This document shows, one piece after another, positions 1 through 10,654 of a stretch of 64,000 bases of DNA. This stretch comes from Tupaia tana (taxonomy: Eukaryota > Chordata > Mammalia > Scandentia > Tupaiidae). The notes under the pieces are model-generated. The model had not been told where the DNA came from, searched no databases, and saw nothing but the letters and a program-made list of their open reading frames with translations. The translations under genes and the position numbers were made by a program. The stretch spans positions 16,173,127 to 16,237,126 of the forward strand of contig JAKSZU010000026.1 in NCBI GenBank assembly GCA_026018925.1. The letters run 5' to 3'. How positions within the stretch are numbered: position 1 is the stretch's first letter; each line of letters starts with the position of its first letter.

Positions 1-59
1 AGAAAAAAAAGGATGGCATTTACAAAACAAACAGAAATTAGGTTTTTAAAAAAGGCAAA

Positions 60-310
60 AAACACTGTGTTCCATAGGCTAGGACTACATGGGAGGCCTG
101 GTTTGATTCCCCATCCAGCCTGGGTACAGTGGTATATACAAGTGACTTGGAAAAGCTGAAGCAGAAGTACTATGAGCTTGTGGCTAGCCTGGGCAACATA
201 GCAAGACCCTTTCTAAAAAAGATCATAGTATGGTAGCATGCACCTATGAGGCCAGCTGGGAGGTTGAGGCAGGAGAATCACAATACTGTGAGACTCTGTC
301 AAAAAACGTT
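60..310 (+). repeat. tRNA/7SL chimeric SINE, diverged
   Basis: A tRNA-like piece (CTACATGGGAGGCCTGGTTT then GATTCC) runs into an Alu/7SL-like body, including AGCCTGGGCAACATAGCAAG and then ACCC. A second 7SL-like monomer follows (GGGAGGTTGAGGCAGGAGAA ... GTGAGACTCTGTC), then A-rich sequence. It looks like a tRNA-7SL-7SL composite. Confidence 0.7.
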
Positions 311-317
311 GGAGGGG

Positions 318-500
318 GTACCAGCAGGTGGCATGGTGGTTAAGGCACTGGACACTCCCACATGGCCAACCATGGTTTGAGTCCTGGACATGGTGATTTG
401 CTTTCTCACTTTACCCCTCCATCTCTGTCTCTTTCTCTGTCTCTCTCTGGTCAAATTAAAGTAAATAGATAAATAAATACATTTAAAATTTTTTTTAAGT
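318..500 (+). repeat. tRNA-derived SINE, short type
   Basis: Head CAGCAGGTGGCATGGTGGTT, B-box-like GGTTTGAGTCC, TCTC-rich body, tail TCAAATTAAAGTAAATAGAT. Confidence 0.85.
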
Positions 501-506
501 TGGGGG

Positions 507-770
507 AAGGGTAGCAGGTGGTGTGGTGGTTAAGGCACCAGTCTACCATATGGTCGATCACAGTTCGAATCCTGGACTTGGTGGCCTGAAAGTCACGCTG
601 GACGTGTGGGCATGCATGCCCAAAATCCCAAGGGGAGAGTGGGGAAGAAGGGATTACAGTGTGGCCATCCCCCTGGGGGGGGGGGTGATTTCTCACTTTA
701 CCCTCTCACTGTCTCTCTCAGTCTCTCTTCTGCAAGTTCACACACCCTATGGCAAATTTTTTTTTTTGGT
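507..770 (+). repeat. tRNA-derived SINE, older long type
   Basis: Head AGCAGGTGGTGTGGTGGTTA, B box GTTCGAATCC, long middle with CCCAAAATCCCAAGGGGAG, end CACCCTATGGCAAA then poly-T. Confidence 0.85.
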
Positions 771-964
771 TCTTTAATGGCGAGGCTAGGTTCTCATGTC
801 AGCACATAAGGAAAAAATGGATTGAGTTAAATTAGCCTTGGAAATTCCCCACCCACAGAGTAGAGTATGTATGGAATCGTGTATAGGGTTCAAGAACCAA
901 TGAGTCAAGTCACAGGGAATAAAAGGAATTTATCTGCAGCTGGCTGGGCATTCAAAACATTCTC

Positions 965-1195
965 TCTCTAAGGAAGTAGATCTCAACAGGGGTGGGGGGA
1001 ATTTTGTTCCCCAGGGACCCTTGGTACTATCTAGGTATTTTGGGGTATCATCACAAGGGTGAAATATGCTACTGGCATCTACTGGGTAGAAGCCGGATTC
1101 TGTTAAATAGCTGTAGCAGAGGGCACAGGTCAGCCTCTGACAGCAGAGTCTGATCCAGACTGACATGCCAGGAGTGGTGAGACCGAGGACCCCTG
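965..1195 (+). repeat. MER5A (hAT-Charlie) remnant
   Basis: TTTGTTCCCCAGGGACCCTT and GCTACTGGCATCTACTGGGT match MER5A internal blocks in order. The ends are decayed. Confidence 0.7.
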
Positions 1196-1199
1196 CCCT

Positions 1200-2555
1200 A
1201 AGCTAGCTGCCGACGCAGCACTTAGGAACAAGAGCTGAGTGGGGTCTGTGAAGATGCCATATGGAAGAGACCTGAGCACAGGGCTTGCACATAGTAGGTG
1301 CTTAGTAATTGTGTGTGGGTTTGAGGTCTATCTTGCTTGATGGGGCCCACTACATACTTTCTGTTTTTGAAACGTGGTAGAGAAGAACTCGGCCACCTGT
1401 TTCCTGTCTTTCCAAGGGGGCACTTCCTGTTTCGCCGTATTAACCGGCCATGGTTCTCATCGTAGTATCTTATGTGAGGGCCAGGTGCCGAAGCCAACCC
1501 TAAATTCAGATGTGATTCTACTACATCACTCATACCAAAACTTTCTAATTTGGATTCAAAATGAGTGACCTTTTAACTCTGTGTGGAAAAGCCTTTCCTT
1601 GCAATCACACACATTTAAAGGGGGGAAAAAAAAGGGAGTTCTCACAAATACGAACTCCATTTCTCTACCAGGCTGGGTCTCAAAACAGGAGTTCACGATT
1701 CCACAGTGAAGAAGCAGGAGGGTAGTTGGCACGTACTACCTAGGAAACGCTCAAGGACCACAAAAGCAAGAAAATTGCTTTTAAATGAAAGAAATATTTC
1801 CATTTCATTTCAACCTCTAATGTATCACATAACTCTAGTATCATTCCCGGTCCAACTGAAATATTTGAATCCAAATCATTCTTAAGTCATTTGGACTCTA
1901 TTCAAATGTGAACTCATCTCTTTTAATCATTCTTCCTCTTATTTTCGAAATACTCATATTGAAAGTTAAGAGTCTATTTGTGATTTTTTTTTTCACTTTA
2001 AGATTTTTTTTTTAATGGTTTTGGTCACTGTGGCTTTTCTCCCCATTGTTACTTATTTATCAATGTCTTGAAGATCCTAAACTTGCCTTTTTCTATTTTT
2101 CTCTTTCCCCTTCATTTAAATATTGTGGTCAGCAAGCAGACTGAATAATGATGAAGACGATTAATATTCAGACTTAATAAGTCTTATGAAAAGACCTTTT
2201 TATTCCAAGGGAGAGAGAGATGTGTTATTTTGGCAGCATCTGTCACAGTGACAGTCCAATACAGAGTGACCTGAGAGGGGGAAACTGTATGTCCCAACTA
2301 TTTCAACCCGGAGCGGGATTCACTCATGTAACAGCCTATTTGCCTCTCTCCAGAGAAGGAAGAGAAATTTTCCCCAGTGCTGTGTTTCTGTTTCCCATCT
2401 GTCTTGGGAGCTTTTCTGAATTGAAATGCTGACTTGGTGTGTCTGTATGAAATGGAGTGAGACATGTTATCCTTAGATGCGCAGAGCTTTCTCCTTGATA
2501 TTCTCCTTCTGCTAGGGGAGAAGACTAAACCAGGATCCAGGAAAGCAAATACATA
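1200..2555. other. Unassigned intergenic sequence
   Basis: Only a possible L2/MIR tail at 1,270-1,310 (GCTTGCACATAGTAGGTGCT). AT-rich elsewhere; no gene seen. Confidence 0.5.
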
Positions 2556-2559
2556 GCTC

Positions 2560-2818
2560 ATCCACTGCTCTCCACTCTCCTGCTCACAGCAGACATTGCC
2601 AATCAATCACCGCACTCGTTCTCTCCCCACAACAGAGCCCATACTTAGATTTACAATCTTTGCGAAAAGCCATGTATACAGCTGCTACCCACTGACTACA
2701 GAGTGGGCATGCAAGATAAAAATGACCATCCACCTATACTAAATTTTTAAAAGCTATACTTGGAAGAGAAATGGGGGCTAGCCCTGTAGCCTGGGTAAGG
2801 GAGCAAGGTCCTACATGG
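2560..2818 (+). repeat. Local duplication, copy A
   Basis: Pairs with 4,566-4,824. Shared blocks include GACTACAGAGTGGGCATGCA, AAAATGACCATCC and AAGGGAGCAAGGTCCTACAT. Both copies contain the head of the same SINE at the same point. Confidence 0.8.
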
Positions 2819-3000
2819 CCAACCACAGTTTAAATTCTGGCTCCACTGGGTTGAAAAACACACGAGGGAGGCAAGTACATTGCCCCAAATCCCGAGAGGA
2901 TGTATAATTGGAGGAGAAAGGATTGTGATGTGACTGTGCCCCATTGGAGGTGTTTTCTCCCTCTGCCTGTCTCTCTCTGGCAATTAGAAAAAAAAAGGCA
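2772..3000 (+). repeat. tRNA-derived SINE, older long type
   Basis: Head GGGGCTAGCCCTGTAGCCTG, then AACCACAGTTTAAATTC, a GGAGGAGAAAGGATTGTGAT middle and a CTCTCTGGCAATTAG end. Its first ~47 bases also occur in the second duplication copy. Confidence 0.8.
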
Positions 3001-3345
3001 GAAGAAGAAGAAGAGTATTGGAACACAGTCACCACAGTATCCCTTTCTAGAAACCTCTTCAGTGTTCCAACTGTCCATCAACTGCCATGAGCATTGGAGT
3101 GGAGAATTCAACAGGTTGGAAAGTGAAGAGGGAGGAGTAGACTGTTTTCTGCATGGCAATATGGTTTGAAAACTTGTCTCTGAGTGGCTGAGAATATGGA
3201 AACAAATTGAGTGAATTCACCATCTTCTTTTGTTTTTGTTTTGTTTTGTTTTTACAGTACCCAAGCCCACAGCTTTTAAACAAAGTGCAAAATTTATTTT
3301 TATTTACTTGTAATTTTCCTCTTGAAACTACATAAGATACCTATC

Positions 3346-3376
<31 letters not shown>

Positions 3377-3382
3377 CACAAC

Positions 3383-3540
3383 TGAGGACAGGAGGTGGCA
3401 TAGTGGTTAAGGCACTGGACTCCCACATGGCAAACTGAAGTTTGAGTCCTGGACCAAGAGGTTTGCTTTTGCACTTTCCCTCTCTCTCTCTGTCTCTGGT
3501 CAAACAAAATTAATTAATTAATTAATTAAATTTAATAATG
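3383..3540 (+). repeat. tRNA-derived SINE, short type
   Basis: Head GGAGGTGGCATAGTGGTTAA, body of CTCTCT, tail (TAAT)n. A ~26-base poly(A) precedes it. Confidence 0.8.
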
Positions 3541-3611
3541 AACAAAACAAAACAAAACAAAATACACCTATCACTACTAGTTTTTCTCCTTAAATTCTGA
3601 GTGTTACTATT

Positions 3612-3960
3612 ACGGATAGAGTGTCCCTTATTTGAAATGCTTAGGACCAGAAGTGTTTTGGATTTTGAATTTTTTTTTTTTTTAATTTTGGAATATCTGC
3701 ATATACATAATGAAGTATCTTGGAGATGGGACCCAAGTGTAAACACAAAATTTATTCATGTTTCATATACACCATACGTACACAGCCTGGAGATATTTTA
3801 TACATATTTTTGTTTTTCAATGTTTTGACTGAGACCCATCACAGGAGGTATGGTGTAGAATTTTTCTACCTGCAGCATCATGTTGATGATCAAACAGTTT
3901 CGGATTTTGGAGCATTTTGGATTTTGGATTTTCAGATTAGGGATGCTCAACTTGTATAGG
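3612..3960. mobile_element. Tigger-like (TcMar) non-autonomous DNA transposon
   Basis: Left end GAGTGTCCCTTATTTGAAAT and right end, read in reverse, GAGCATCCCTAATCTGAAAA form imperfect terminal inverted repeats. The interior (GGACCAGAAGTGTTTTGGAT, GGGACCCAAGTGTAAACAC) matches a common mammalian ~350-bp Tigger-type element. No transposase ORF. The exact subfamily is not settled. Confidence 0.75.
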
Positions 3961-4065
3961 GATTTTTTTTTTTTTTTTTCAGATAAGTCCCTGATGCCAT
4001 TTTATCCCTGAAGCTTCAGTTTTAGGTGGAGTTGTAAAAATGATCTAGAACCAAAATTAATTCCA

Positions 4066-4086
4066 CTATTTTATATATATATGTAT

Positions 4087-4122
<36 letters not shown>

Positions 4123-4165
4123 GTGTGTGTGTGTATATATATATATTTATATATATAGTTTTCAA
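4066..4165. repeat. (TA)n microsatellite with TG interruptions
   Basis: Long alternating TA/TATG tract. Confidence 0.95.
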
Positions 4166-4565
4166 GTACTTTCTACATTTGAGACTAAAAATGGCATTTT
4201 TTTTTTCTTTAAGCAAATGCAATTCTTTGGGTACTTACTGTAAGAGGATTTTAGTCATTGGAGACATTTAAAAAAAGATCTCAAGTGAAATATTTCTTCA
4301 CTTTTTTTTTTCCAATGGGATATTTACTCTGGAAAATACTACATTTAGAAAAACGGTGCCTCGGATGACAACTGGCCCACTAGGTTTTGCTGTTTTCTGT
4401 GTGGGGGGAGAATAGGGCGGAGGAGGTTGGAGACTGTGTGAATGCAATTCTAGTCACCCATCTGCCAAGCTTGATGTTAGAGTTCATTTTCATTCATTTA
4501 TTTTCATTTGTTCATTCATTCATTTATTCAGTCAACAAACACATACCGAAGATCTGCTCTATACA

Positions 4566-4824
4566 GAGTGCTGTGCCCTCTACTCCTCTGCTCATGGCAG
4601 ACATTACCAATCGATCACAGCACTCTCTCTTCCCACAAACAGGAACCCAGACTTAGATTCACAGTCTTTGTCAAAAGCTGTGTATACAGCTGCCACCAAC
4701 TGACTACAGAGTGGGCATGCAAAACAAAAATGACCATCCGTCTATACTAGGTAAAGAAATCTAGCTTAGAAGAGAAATAGGGACTGGTCTTGAAACCTGG
4801 TGAAGGGAGCAAGGTCCTACATGG
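4566..4824 (+). repeat. Local duplication, copy B
   Basis: Diverged copy of 2,560-2,818, about 2 kb downstream in the same orientation. It stops inside the SINE head, right after AGGTCCTACATGG. Confidence 0.8.
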
Positions 4825-4914
4825 GATTACAGCCATGAGCAAAACACTTTCTTGGACTTCCCAGCCTTGCTCAACCTGGCACTGATGAGAACGACATTCT
4901 AACGTCCTATAGCG

Positions 4915-5130
4915 CTGGTTCTCAGTGGGGACAAAAAGGAGACAGTATATTGTCCTCCAGGATAATTGGACGATTTCTGGAGACATTTCTGGTGGCCACC
5001 ACTGCAAAGGAAAGGACGCTATTGGGATTTAACCAGGGACACTGCCTAACTCCCTGAAATGAACAGGCCAGGACAGTCCCTAACAACAGAAAGTTATCCA
5101 GCCCAAATGCCCACAGGCTCACGGTTAGGA
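4915..5130 (+). repeat. MER5A (hAT-Charlie) element
   Basis: Near full length: TGGTTCTCAGTGGGG start, TTTCTGGAGACATTTCTGGT, AGAAAGTTATCCAGCCCAAA, all in MER5A order. Confidence 0.85.
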
Positions 5131-5164
5131 AGCCGGCCCTAAGGCATCCATCGAGGGCACCGTC

Positions 5165-5340
5165 GTGACTCAGACCATGGTCCGTGGACTGGCAGCATCA
5201 GCATCACCTGGGAGCTTATTAGCGCTGCAGAGCCTCAGGCCCTCCCCCAGCCCTGCAGAACTGGAACCTGCATTTGAACATGAGCCCCCCGGGGACTCAG
5301 GCACACATTACAGTGTGAGAAACACTGAGCCCTCTGATGT
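5165..5340 (-). repeat. MER3 (hAT-Charlie) element
   Basis: GGCAGCATCAGCATCACCTG then GGAGCTTATTAG ... TGTGAGAAACACTG matches MER3 read from its 3' end. It abuts the MER5A. Confidence 0.75.
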
Positions 5341-5354
5341 GAAACAGAAGGTTG

Positions 5355-5612
5355 TTTTTTTAAAAAAATTATTTTTCTTTATTCATGATAGAGTACATGC
5401 GTGCACATGTGAGCATGTGAGAGAGAGATGAGCTCCCACCACAGTGTCCGGCCACACAGTCCTCCCCTTCCTCCAGGCCTCCAGCCCATAAGGTCTTGGG
5501 CATTTGTCCCTGCGTCTGGCATGTTGCACTGCCTAGTCTGGGGGATTTGATCCATAATCCCAAGTGGTACCTGGCCTCTTTTGAGTTACTGCTGTGCTAC
5601 AGAACCAGTCCA
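5355..5612 (-). repeat. Old tRNA-derived SINE of a different family
   Basis: Reverse orientation: poly-T and TTTATTCATGATAGAGTACA at left, GGCCTCCAGCCCATAAGGTC, and a tRNA-like right end (TGTGCTACAGAACCAG). It resembles 49,915-50,100 rather than the dominant families. Confidence 0.55.
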
Positions 5613-5727
5613 AAACAGAAGTGAAGTGCCAAATTGGTAAATGTTATAATGGGACCCGGCATTATGACCCCAGAAAAGTCATGGAAAGGTCATGAGAGAG
5701 AAGCCTTCCTTGGAAAATCAGCCTGAG

Positions 5728-5965
5728 GGGGCCAGCCAGTAGCCTGGTGGTTACCTGGCTGAATCCCACAAGGACAGATCTGGAGGCTTGAAAGACGTGC
5801 CAGTCGCATGAGCGTGCGTGCCCAACTTCTCAAGAGGAGAACAGAGAAGAAGGGACTACAGCATGACTATCCTCGTAGATGGGGGCGGTGAGGGTGGACG
5901 CTTTCTCACTGTCCCCTTCCCTGAAAGGAACACACGTGCCCTCTGGCAATATTTTTTACAAAGAG
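5728..5965 (+). repeat. tRNA-derived SINE, older long type
   Basis: GGGGCCAGCCAGTAGCCTGG head; TTCTCAAGAGGAGAACAGAG middle; ACACGTGCCCTCTGGCAA end. Confidence 0.8.
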
Positions 5966-6054
5966 AAAAAACAAGTGCTGGGTAAGGAGCAAGGCAGTAT
6001 CAGAAAAAGAAGGCTTCAGGGTGGGGGAATAGCGTGAGCAAACGTTCAGAGGCG

Positions 6055-6301
6055 GGGACCAGCAGATGGCATAATGGTTATGTCGCTGGACTCCCATGTA
6101 GTCTACTACAGTTCGAGTCCTGGACCCAGTGGCTTTAAACTCACTCCAGGTGCATGCGCGTGTATGCCCAAGATCCCCAGAGGAGAGTGGAGAAGGGATT
6201 GTGGTGTGGCCATCCCCCCTGGGGGGTGATTTCTCTCTCTCTGTCTCTCTGGTGAACACATGTGCCCTATAGCAAAAATCTCTCTCTCAAAAAAAAAAAA
6301 A
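6055..6301 (+). repeat. tRNA-derived SINE, long type
   Basis: Head GGGGACCAGCAGATGGCATA; end CCCTATAGCAAAAATCTC plus poly(A). TSD GTTCAGAGGC on both sides (about 6,045 and 6,302). Confidence 0.9.
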
Positions 6302-6347
6302 GTTCAGAGGCAGGAAGGAATTTGGTCCACTGTGAAAGAAAGTGTGA

Positions 6348-6435
6348 ACCAGCAGGTGGTGTGGAGGTTAAGGCACTGGATCCTACATGGCCAACTATAC
6401 AGTTTGAGTACTAGACCTGGTGACTTAAAACATCA
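6348..6435 (+). repeat. tRNA-derived SINE head, truncated
   Basis: AACCAGCAGGTGGTGTGGAG to CTGGTGACTTAAAACA; no 3' body. Confidence 0.75.
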
Positions 6436-6537
6436 TATTGGGGGAAGCAGGAAACAGAAGCTCAGGCCCACGGCAAAGACAGGCCCAGACACACCTGCTG
6501 TGGGCTGCAGCAGGACTTCGGTAGATAATAACCCGTG

Positions 6538-6632
6538 GGACCGCGGTGGCGTGGTGGTAAAGGCTCCGGATCCCACAGAGCCAACTGCCCTGCTCAGGCC
6601 CAGACCCGGTGGCTTGAAAAACACATTCGATA
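6538..6632 (+). repeat. tRNA-derived SINE head abutting the APOBEC3 relic
   Basis: GGTGGCGTGGTGGTAAAGGC to GGTGGCTTGAAAAACACA; 3' truncated at the start of the APOBEC3-like sequence. Confidence 0.7.
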
Positions 6633-7108
6633 CCTGATGGAGTGGTTATTTCGAAAAACATTTTACTTTCCCTTTCAAGCCTTGAACTATGTCTCTGGTC
6701 TGAGCACCACCTTCCTGTGCTACCGAGTGGGCAAAATAGAGCCACGCTACTGCGTTTTCCTTGCAACGGGGTCTTCGCACACAGGGTCTATTCTTTCTAC
6801 CACTCAGAATCACGCTTTCTCTCATGGTTCAATGATGACGTGTTGTCCCGTGACGAGGACTTCCAGGTCACCTGGTCCTAGTCCTGGAGCCCCTGCCCTG
6901 ACTGTGCAGAGCTGGTGGCCGACCTGGCTGCACACTGCGACGTGAGCCTGAACGTCCTGACCACCCGACTCTACTGCTTCCAGATCCCCGAAGTCAGGCA
7001 GGGGGCTTTGCAGACTGTGTGAGGAAGGGGCCCAGGTGACGGTCACGTTCCTCAGAGATTTTGAAAACTGCTGGGAAGACTTTGTGTGGAAGGAGGGATG
7101 GGACTTCA
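6622..7108 (+). pseudogene. APOBEC3 Z2-type processed pseudogene
   Basis: Reads as a single APOBEC3 cytidine-deaminase domain without introns but with breaks. An N-terminal stretch (MEWLFRKTFYFPFQ..., 6,637 on) resembles the PMEAMYPGTFYFQFK start region of A3 Z2 domains. In another frame, codons 6,801-6,809 give H-S-E (family H-x-E) followed by SRFLSWF, so H-x-E-x5-WF, the Z2 signature. The zinc motif SWSPCPDC is at 6,882-6,905 and RLYCF near 6,967. FENCWEDFVW in a further frame matches FKYCWENFVY. A TAG at 6,879-6,881 replaces the residue before SWSPC, and frame changes occur before H-S-E and near 7,010-7,020, so it cannot encode an active deaminase. Family members are DNA cytosine deaminases that restrict retroelements. 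Absence of introns between the N-terminal and catalytic parts suggests retrotransposition from an mRNA. Confidence 0.85.
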
Positions 7109-7109
7109 C

Positions 7110-7850
7110 ACCTTGTTATAATGTGGGTAGCAGTTACCCGCTTCAGGCCAGCAGGCTGTAGGAAGTCCTCGGCTGAGGGCCGCCATGTTCCTCCTCGCCT
7201 TGGGCCTCTCACTCTTGCCTCGTGCCAAGGCCAGCATTTGGCTTCTGGGCTACAACTTGAAACCTCCTTGAATCCCTGACCTGGGAGGCCCTTTGGGGAC
7301 AGCAAGTCCCCTGCCCTTGGGCCACCTCCCTGCTCCTATCTAGAGAACAATGAGGGCCAGGAGGCCACTGCCGTGGGAGGGAGCACGGCCTGGCTGACCT
7401 GGCCTGGCCACCAGCTCTTCCATGCATTTGCTGTGTGACCTACAGAGGGTATCTCAGCCTCTGGAACATCAATGTCATTGCCGGGGCTCAAACATGAGAG
7501 GTCCCCTTCATGGTCACGTTGTAGTTTGGTTGCCAACATTTGGTGGCAATGCCTGGGGTGGGATTTAAGAGGCCGGAGCCCAGTGGAGGCATCTGAGTCA
7601 CAGGGATCTGTCCTTGCAGGTTGGTGTTCATCCTGGGGCACCGATTAGGTTCTTCCTCTGTGGTACTGGCACGGTTACCCAGTGAGGTCACCTCTCCTGC
7701 TCTCTGTCACGAGTCCCGGGTTCCCCTTCGGCTTCTCTGCCATATTGATATGGTCGATGCGCTGACACAGACCAACCACGTGCAACACCACGTCTAGAAT
7801 TGCCTTGGCTCAGACACAGCTTCATAAACCACTTTTCTTTATTTTTTGTA
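7110..7850. other. Unassigned sequence after the APOBEC3 relic
   Basis: No repeat or coding family recognised. It is G+C richer than average. It could include 3' UTR of the retrocopy, but no poly(A) tail is clear. Confidence 0.4.
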
Positions 7851-7851
7851 T

Positions 7852-8112
7852 CTTTTTTTTTTTTTGGAGAGGTTTTTGCTATAGGGCGTGTGCGCTCTCC
7901 AGACAGACAGAGACAGAAAGTGAGAAATCACCCCCCCACCCCCCCCGGGAGGATGGCCACGCTGCAATCCCTTCTCCTCCATTCTCCTCTCGGGATCTTG
8001 GGCACGCACGCACACACGCCCAGCGTGAGTTTTAAGCCACTGGGTCCGGGACGCGAACCACGGTCGACTACATGGGAGTCCAGCAACATAGCCATTACGC
8101 TAACTGCTGGTC
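7852..8112 (-). repeat. tRNA-derived SINE, long type
   Basis: Young copy with TSD CATAAACCACTTTTCTT at about 7,822 and 8,113. It retains the B box as GACGCGAACC in reverse. Confidence 0.92.
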
Positions 8113-8144
8113 CCATAAACCACTTTTCTTCATGAAAAAAAAAA

Positions 8145-8315
8145 ATCACATTGGGTGCCTATGCGTGTGTACCCAAGATCCTGAGAGGAGAATGGAGGAG
8201 AAGGGATTGTGGCATGGCTATCTCCCCAAGGGTGGGTATTTCTCACTCTCCCTCTCTCTGTCTCTCTCTCCGGTGAGTGCACACACCCTATAGCCAAAAA
8301 AAAAAAAAAAAAAAG
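8145..8315 (+). repeat. Long-type SINE, 5'-truncated
   Basis: Starts within the middle (CACATTGGGTGCCTATGCGT) and ends CACACCCTATAGCC plus poly(A). Confidence 0.85.
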
Positions 8316-8319
8316 TGCT

Positions 8320-10075
8320 TCGTGTATAGAGTCCCGGAGGAGAATGATCAACCCTGAGAACAGCAAAGCCAGCAGAGCCTGCGGGACTTTATTCTAGAAG
8401 CGAGAGGGAACGGTCCTGCTGGGTTTGGTCCCCAAGCCCTGGGCTAGGGCTGCCACCTGTGGCCACAGGACAGGACAGGTGAGGCGGACGCCTGCGCCCT
8501 TTCACATGCTGCTCTAAGCAGCTGAGCGAATTGGTCCGACCAGGGCCGGAATCCCATGAATGGTAATAGTCTCAGGTGACCCAGGTCTGGAGTGAGAAAG
8601 ATGCTGCCGATAGGGCTGCACCGCTCCCCCACCCCTCTGACTTAAGGCTACAGAGTCATTATGTCAATATATTTTTGTACAGATTTTGTAGTTTATGACA
8701 CATCCTGGCAACGTTTCGATGCAATTTCAATGAGCCAGAATGTAGTACTGTAAACCTAAAACTGGATATCCCTTAAAGCTGTTAGAATCTGGCAGGAGAC
8801 CTGCTCCCAATTACAAGCGCGGTTTCCAACTTCACTGTTCCCGTCCTCCAAGCACTGAAAACAAAATCCATTTTTAATGAGAGACTACCCAACACCGCGC
8901 ATTCTATTAATGTCCCCTTTGGGTTCCCAAGCACCAGTGCGGCTCACACACGACAAATGCCTCCCACTCACTGATTAGCAGGGCAAGGGGTCTCCTGTGG
9001 GTTTGGGCGCCAGCGCGGAAGTCGCGAACAAATGCACGAGAATGAAATCATCCCGCTCTCACCCTCTCTGACTCCGATCAGCACACGGAGGGCCTGTCGA
9101 GCTGGGTCAGGACATCAGGAGAAGAGAAGCCGTTTCATCCTACAGACAGCGTACGTTGGCTGTCTCTTCCCTCCTCCCAGCCCATCCTTAATCTTACAAA
9201 CCATCCATTATCCACTCGGCAACTGGCAAATGTGAACTTGGCCCACGTCACAGCAGAGCGATGAGATCCAAGTGAGAAGAAGTGAGAGAAAGAAAGTACT
9301 AAGATGAGCCAGACGGTTTTCCAACCTGTAAGAACATGTTGTATTTACCAGGCCGACTACGAGAGCCAAACCCTGTTCCCGTTGTTTTTCTTCTGTTCCG
9401 GGCCTGGGCTATGTTTGGTGCAAACAGGACAGTGCACCCCCTCACTTCCATCTGATGATTGGCGTATTGTTTAGAAACGATGAGGGATGATCTTGTGCTC
9501 TGGAGGAAGTTGGCAAGAAAGTTGAATGCTATAAAAAGAAACGCGCGGTCAGGATACGGTTTCCTATTCTGAGTCAAGACAGAAAAGGGAGTCAGAAATT
9601 CCAGCCCAGAGGGTCAGCCTGGGCTTCAGGTCCTCTTGAATCACATCTGAAACATGTTCCCCCAAGCTCTCGTCTCCTCCCTTTTTTTCTACCCCTGGCC
9701 AACTGGGATTACACAACTCACACTAATTTTATTCCACATTAAGAGCCCATATCTTATATGTCATCTGTCTTGATTCAGGGGAATAATTCCACCTCTTACC
9801 AGGGAAATTCTGTTCACACTCTTGGCTTGAGACATGGGCACTTTCTCCCCCAAAATGCGAACCTTTCTGTTTTTAACCCCGGGATCTTCCTTTTTCCATC
9901 CAGAATCTTAGCTTCTCCATTTTGAAGAGCTCAATTCCACTAGGGACTGACAGAAAAGTGAACATTTTAGTCCATCAACAGAAAGGTTTTGGTCACCCAA
10001 TACCCAACAACTGTTTCCAGAAGGTTTCGTTTTCTCCCCCACTAGGTTGGCGCTTTCTTTTCTTTACTTCTTTTT
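8320..10075. other. Repeat-poor intergenic stretch
   Basis: No interspersed repeat recognised. Blocks such as 8,640-8,990 look like complex single-copy DNA with retained CpGs and could be conserved non-coding sequence. No coding gene recognised. Confidence 0.45.
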
Positions 10076-10384
10076 TTTTTTTTTTTTAACTGAATTCACC
10101 AGATGTTTTGGCAGTGCATGAAACCTGGCTTTCCTGTCTTCCAAGTGAATGAAATTGGATCCAAATCAGAGTGCGTTGCCTCAGCTTCATCAAGTACTTA
10201 ATGGTTCTTGAAAATAATCTACAGACTGAGTTCAGGTTTTCTTTAGGCGTTGGGACTAACGGATCCAGGAGTTGGTGTTTTCTGGCCTTCAAGGCCTTGG
10301 AATGTTTTTAGGGAAACCCCAGATTCATGAATCTGAGTAAGTTTTCCTAGTTATCTTTCTCTCTCGCCCCCCCCTTCTCTCTCT

Positions 10385-10650
10385 CTCTCTTTTTTTTTTT
10401 TTTTTTAATATTCTCTTCATTTGCCAGAGGGTGTATGTGCTTGCCAGAGAGAGAGGAAAAGGGAAAGAGCACCTCCAATTGGGTATAGTCACACCGCAAT
10501 CCCTTCTCCTCCATTTCTGTTTCCTGCCGGGATTTGGGGCCTAAACGCACATGAACACACCTGGGGTGTTTCTGAAGCTATCAGGTTTGGGGCTTGAACT
10601 ACTCAGCCATGTGAAATCCAGCTCCCTTAACCACTAGGCTACTGTTATCC
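10385..10650 (-). repeat. tRNA-derived SINE, older long type
   Basis: Poly-T and TTTGCCAGAGGGTGTATGTG at left; right end CCCTTAACCACTAGGCTACT. Confidence 0.8.
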
Positions 10651-10654
10651 TTCT

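Noticed and set aside
60-310. Primate Alu element
   Set aside because: The 7SL-like parts are Alu-like but fused to a tRNA-like head and do not follow the Alu left/right monomer layout.
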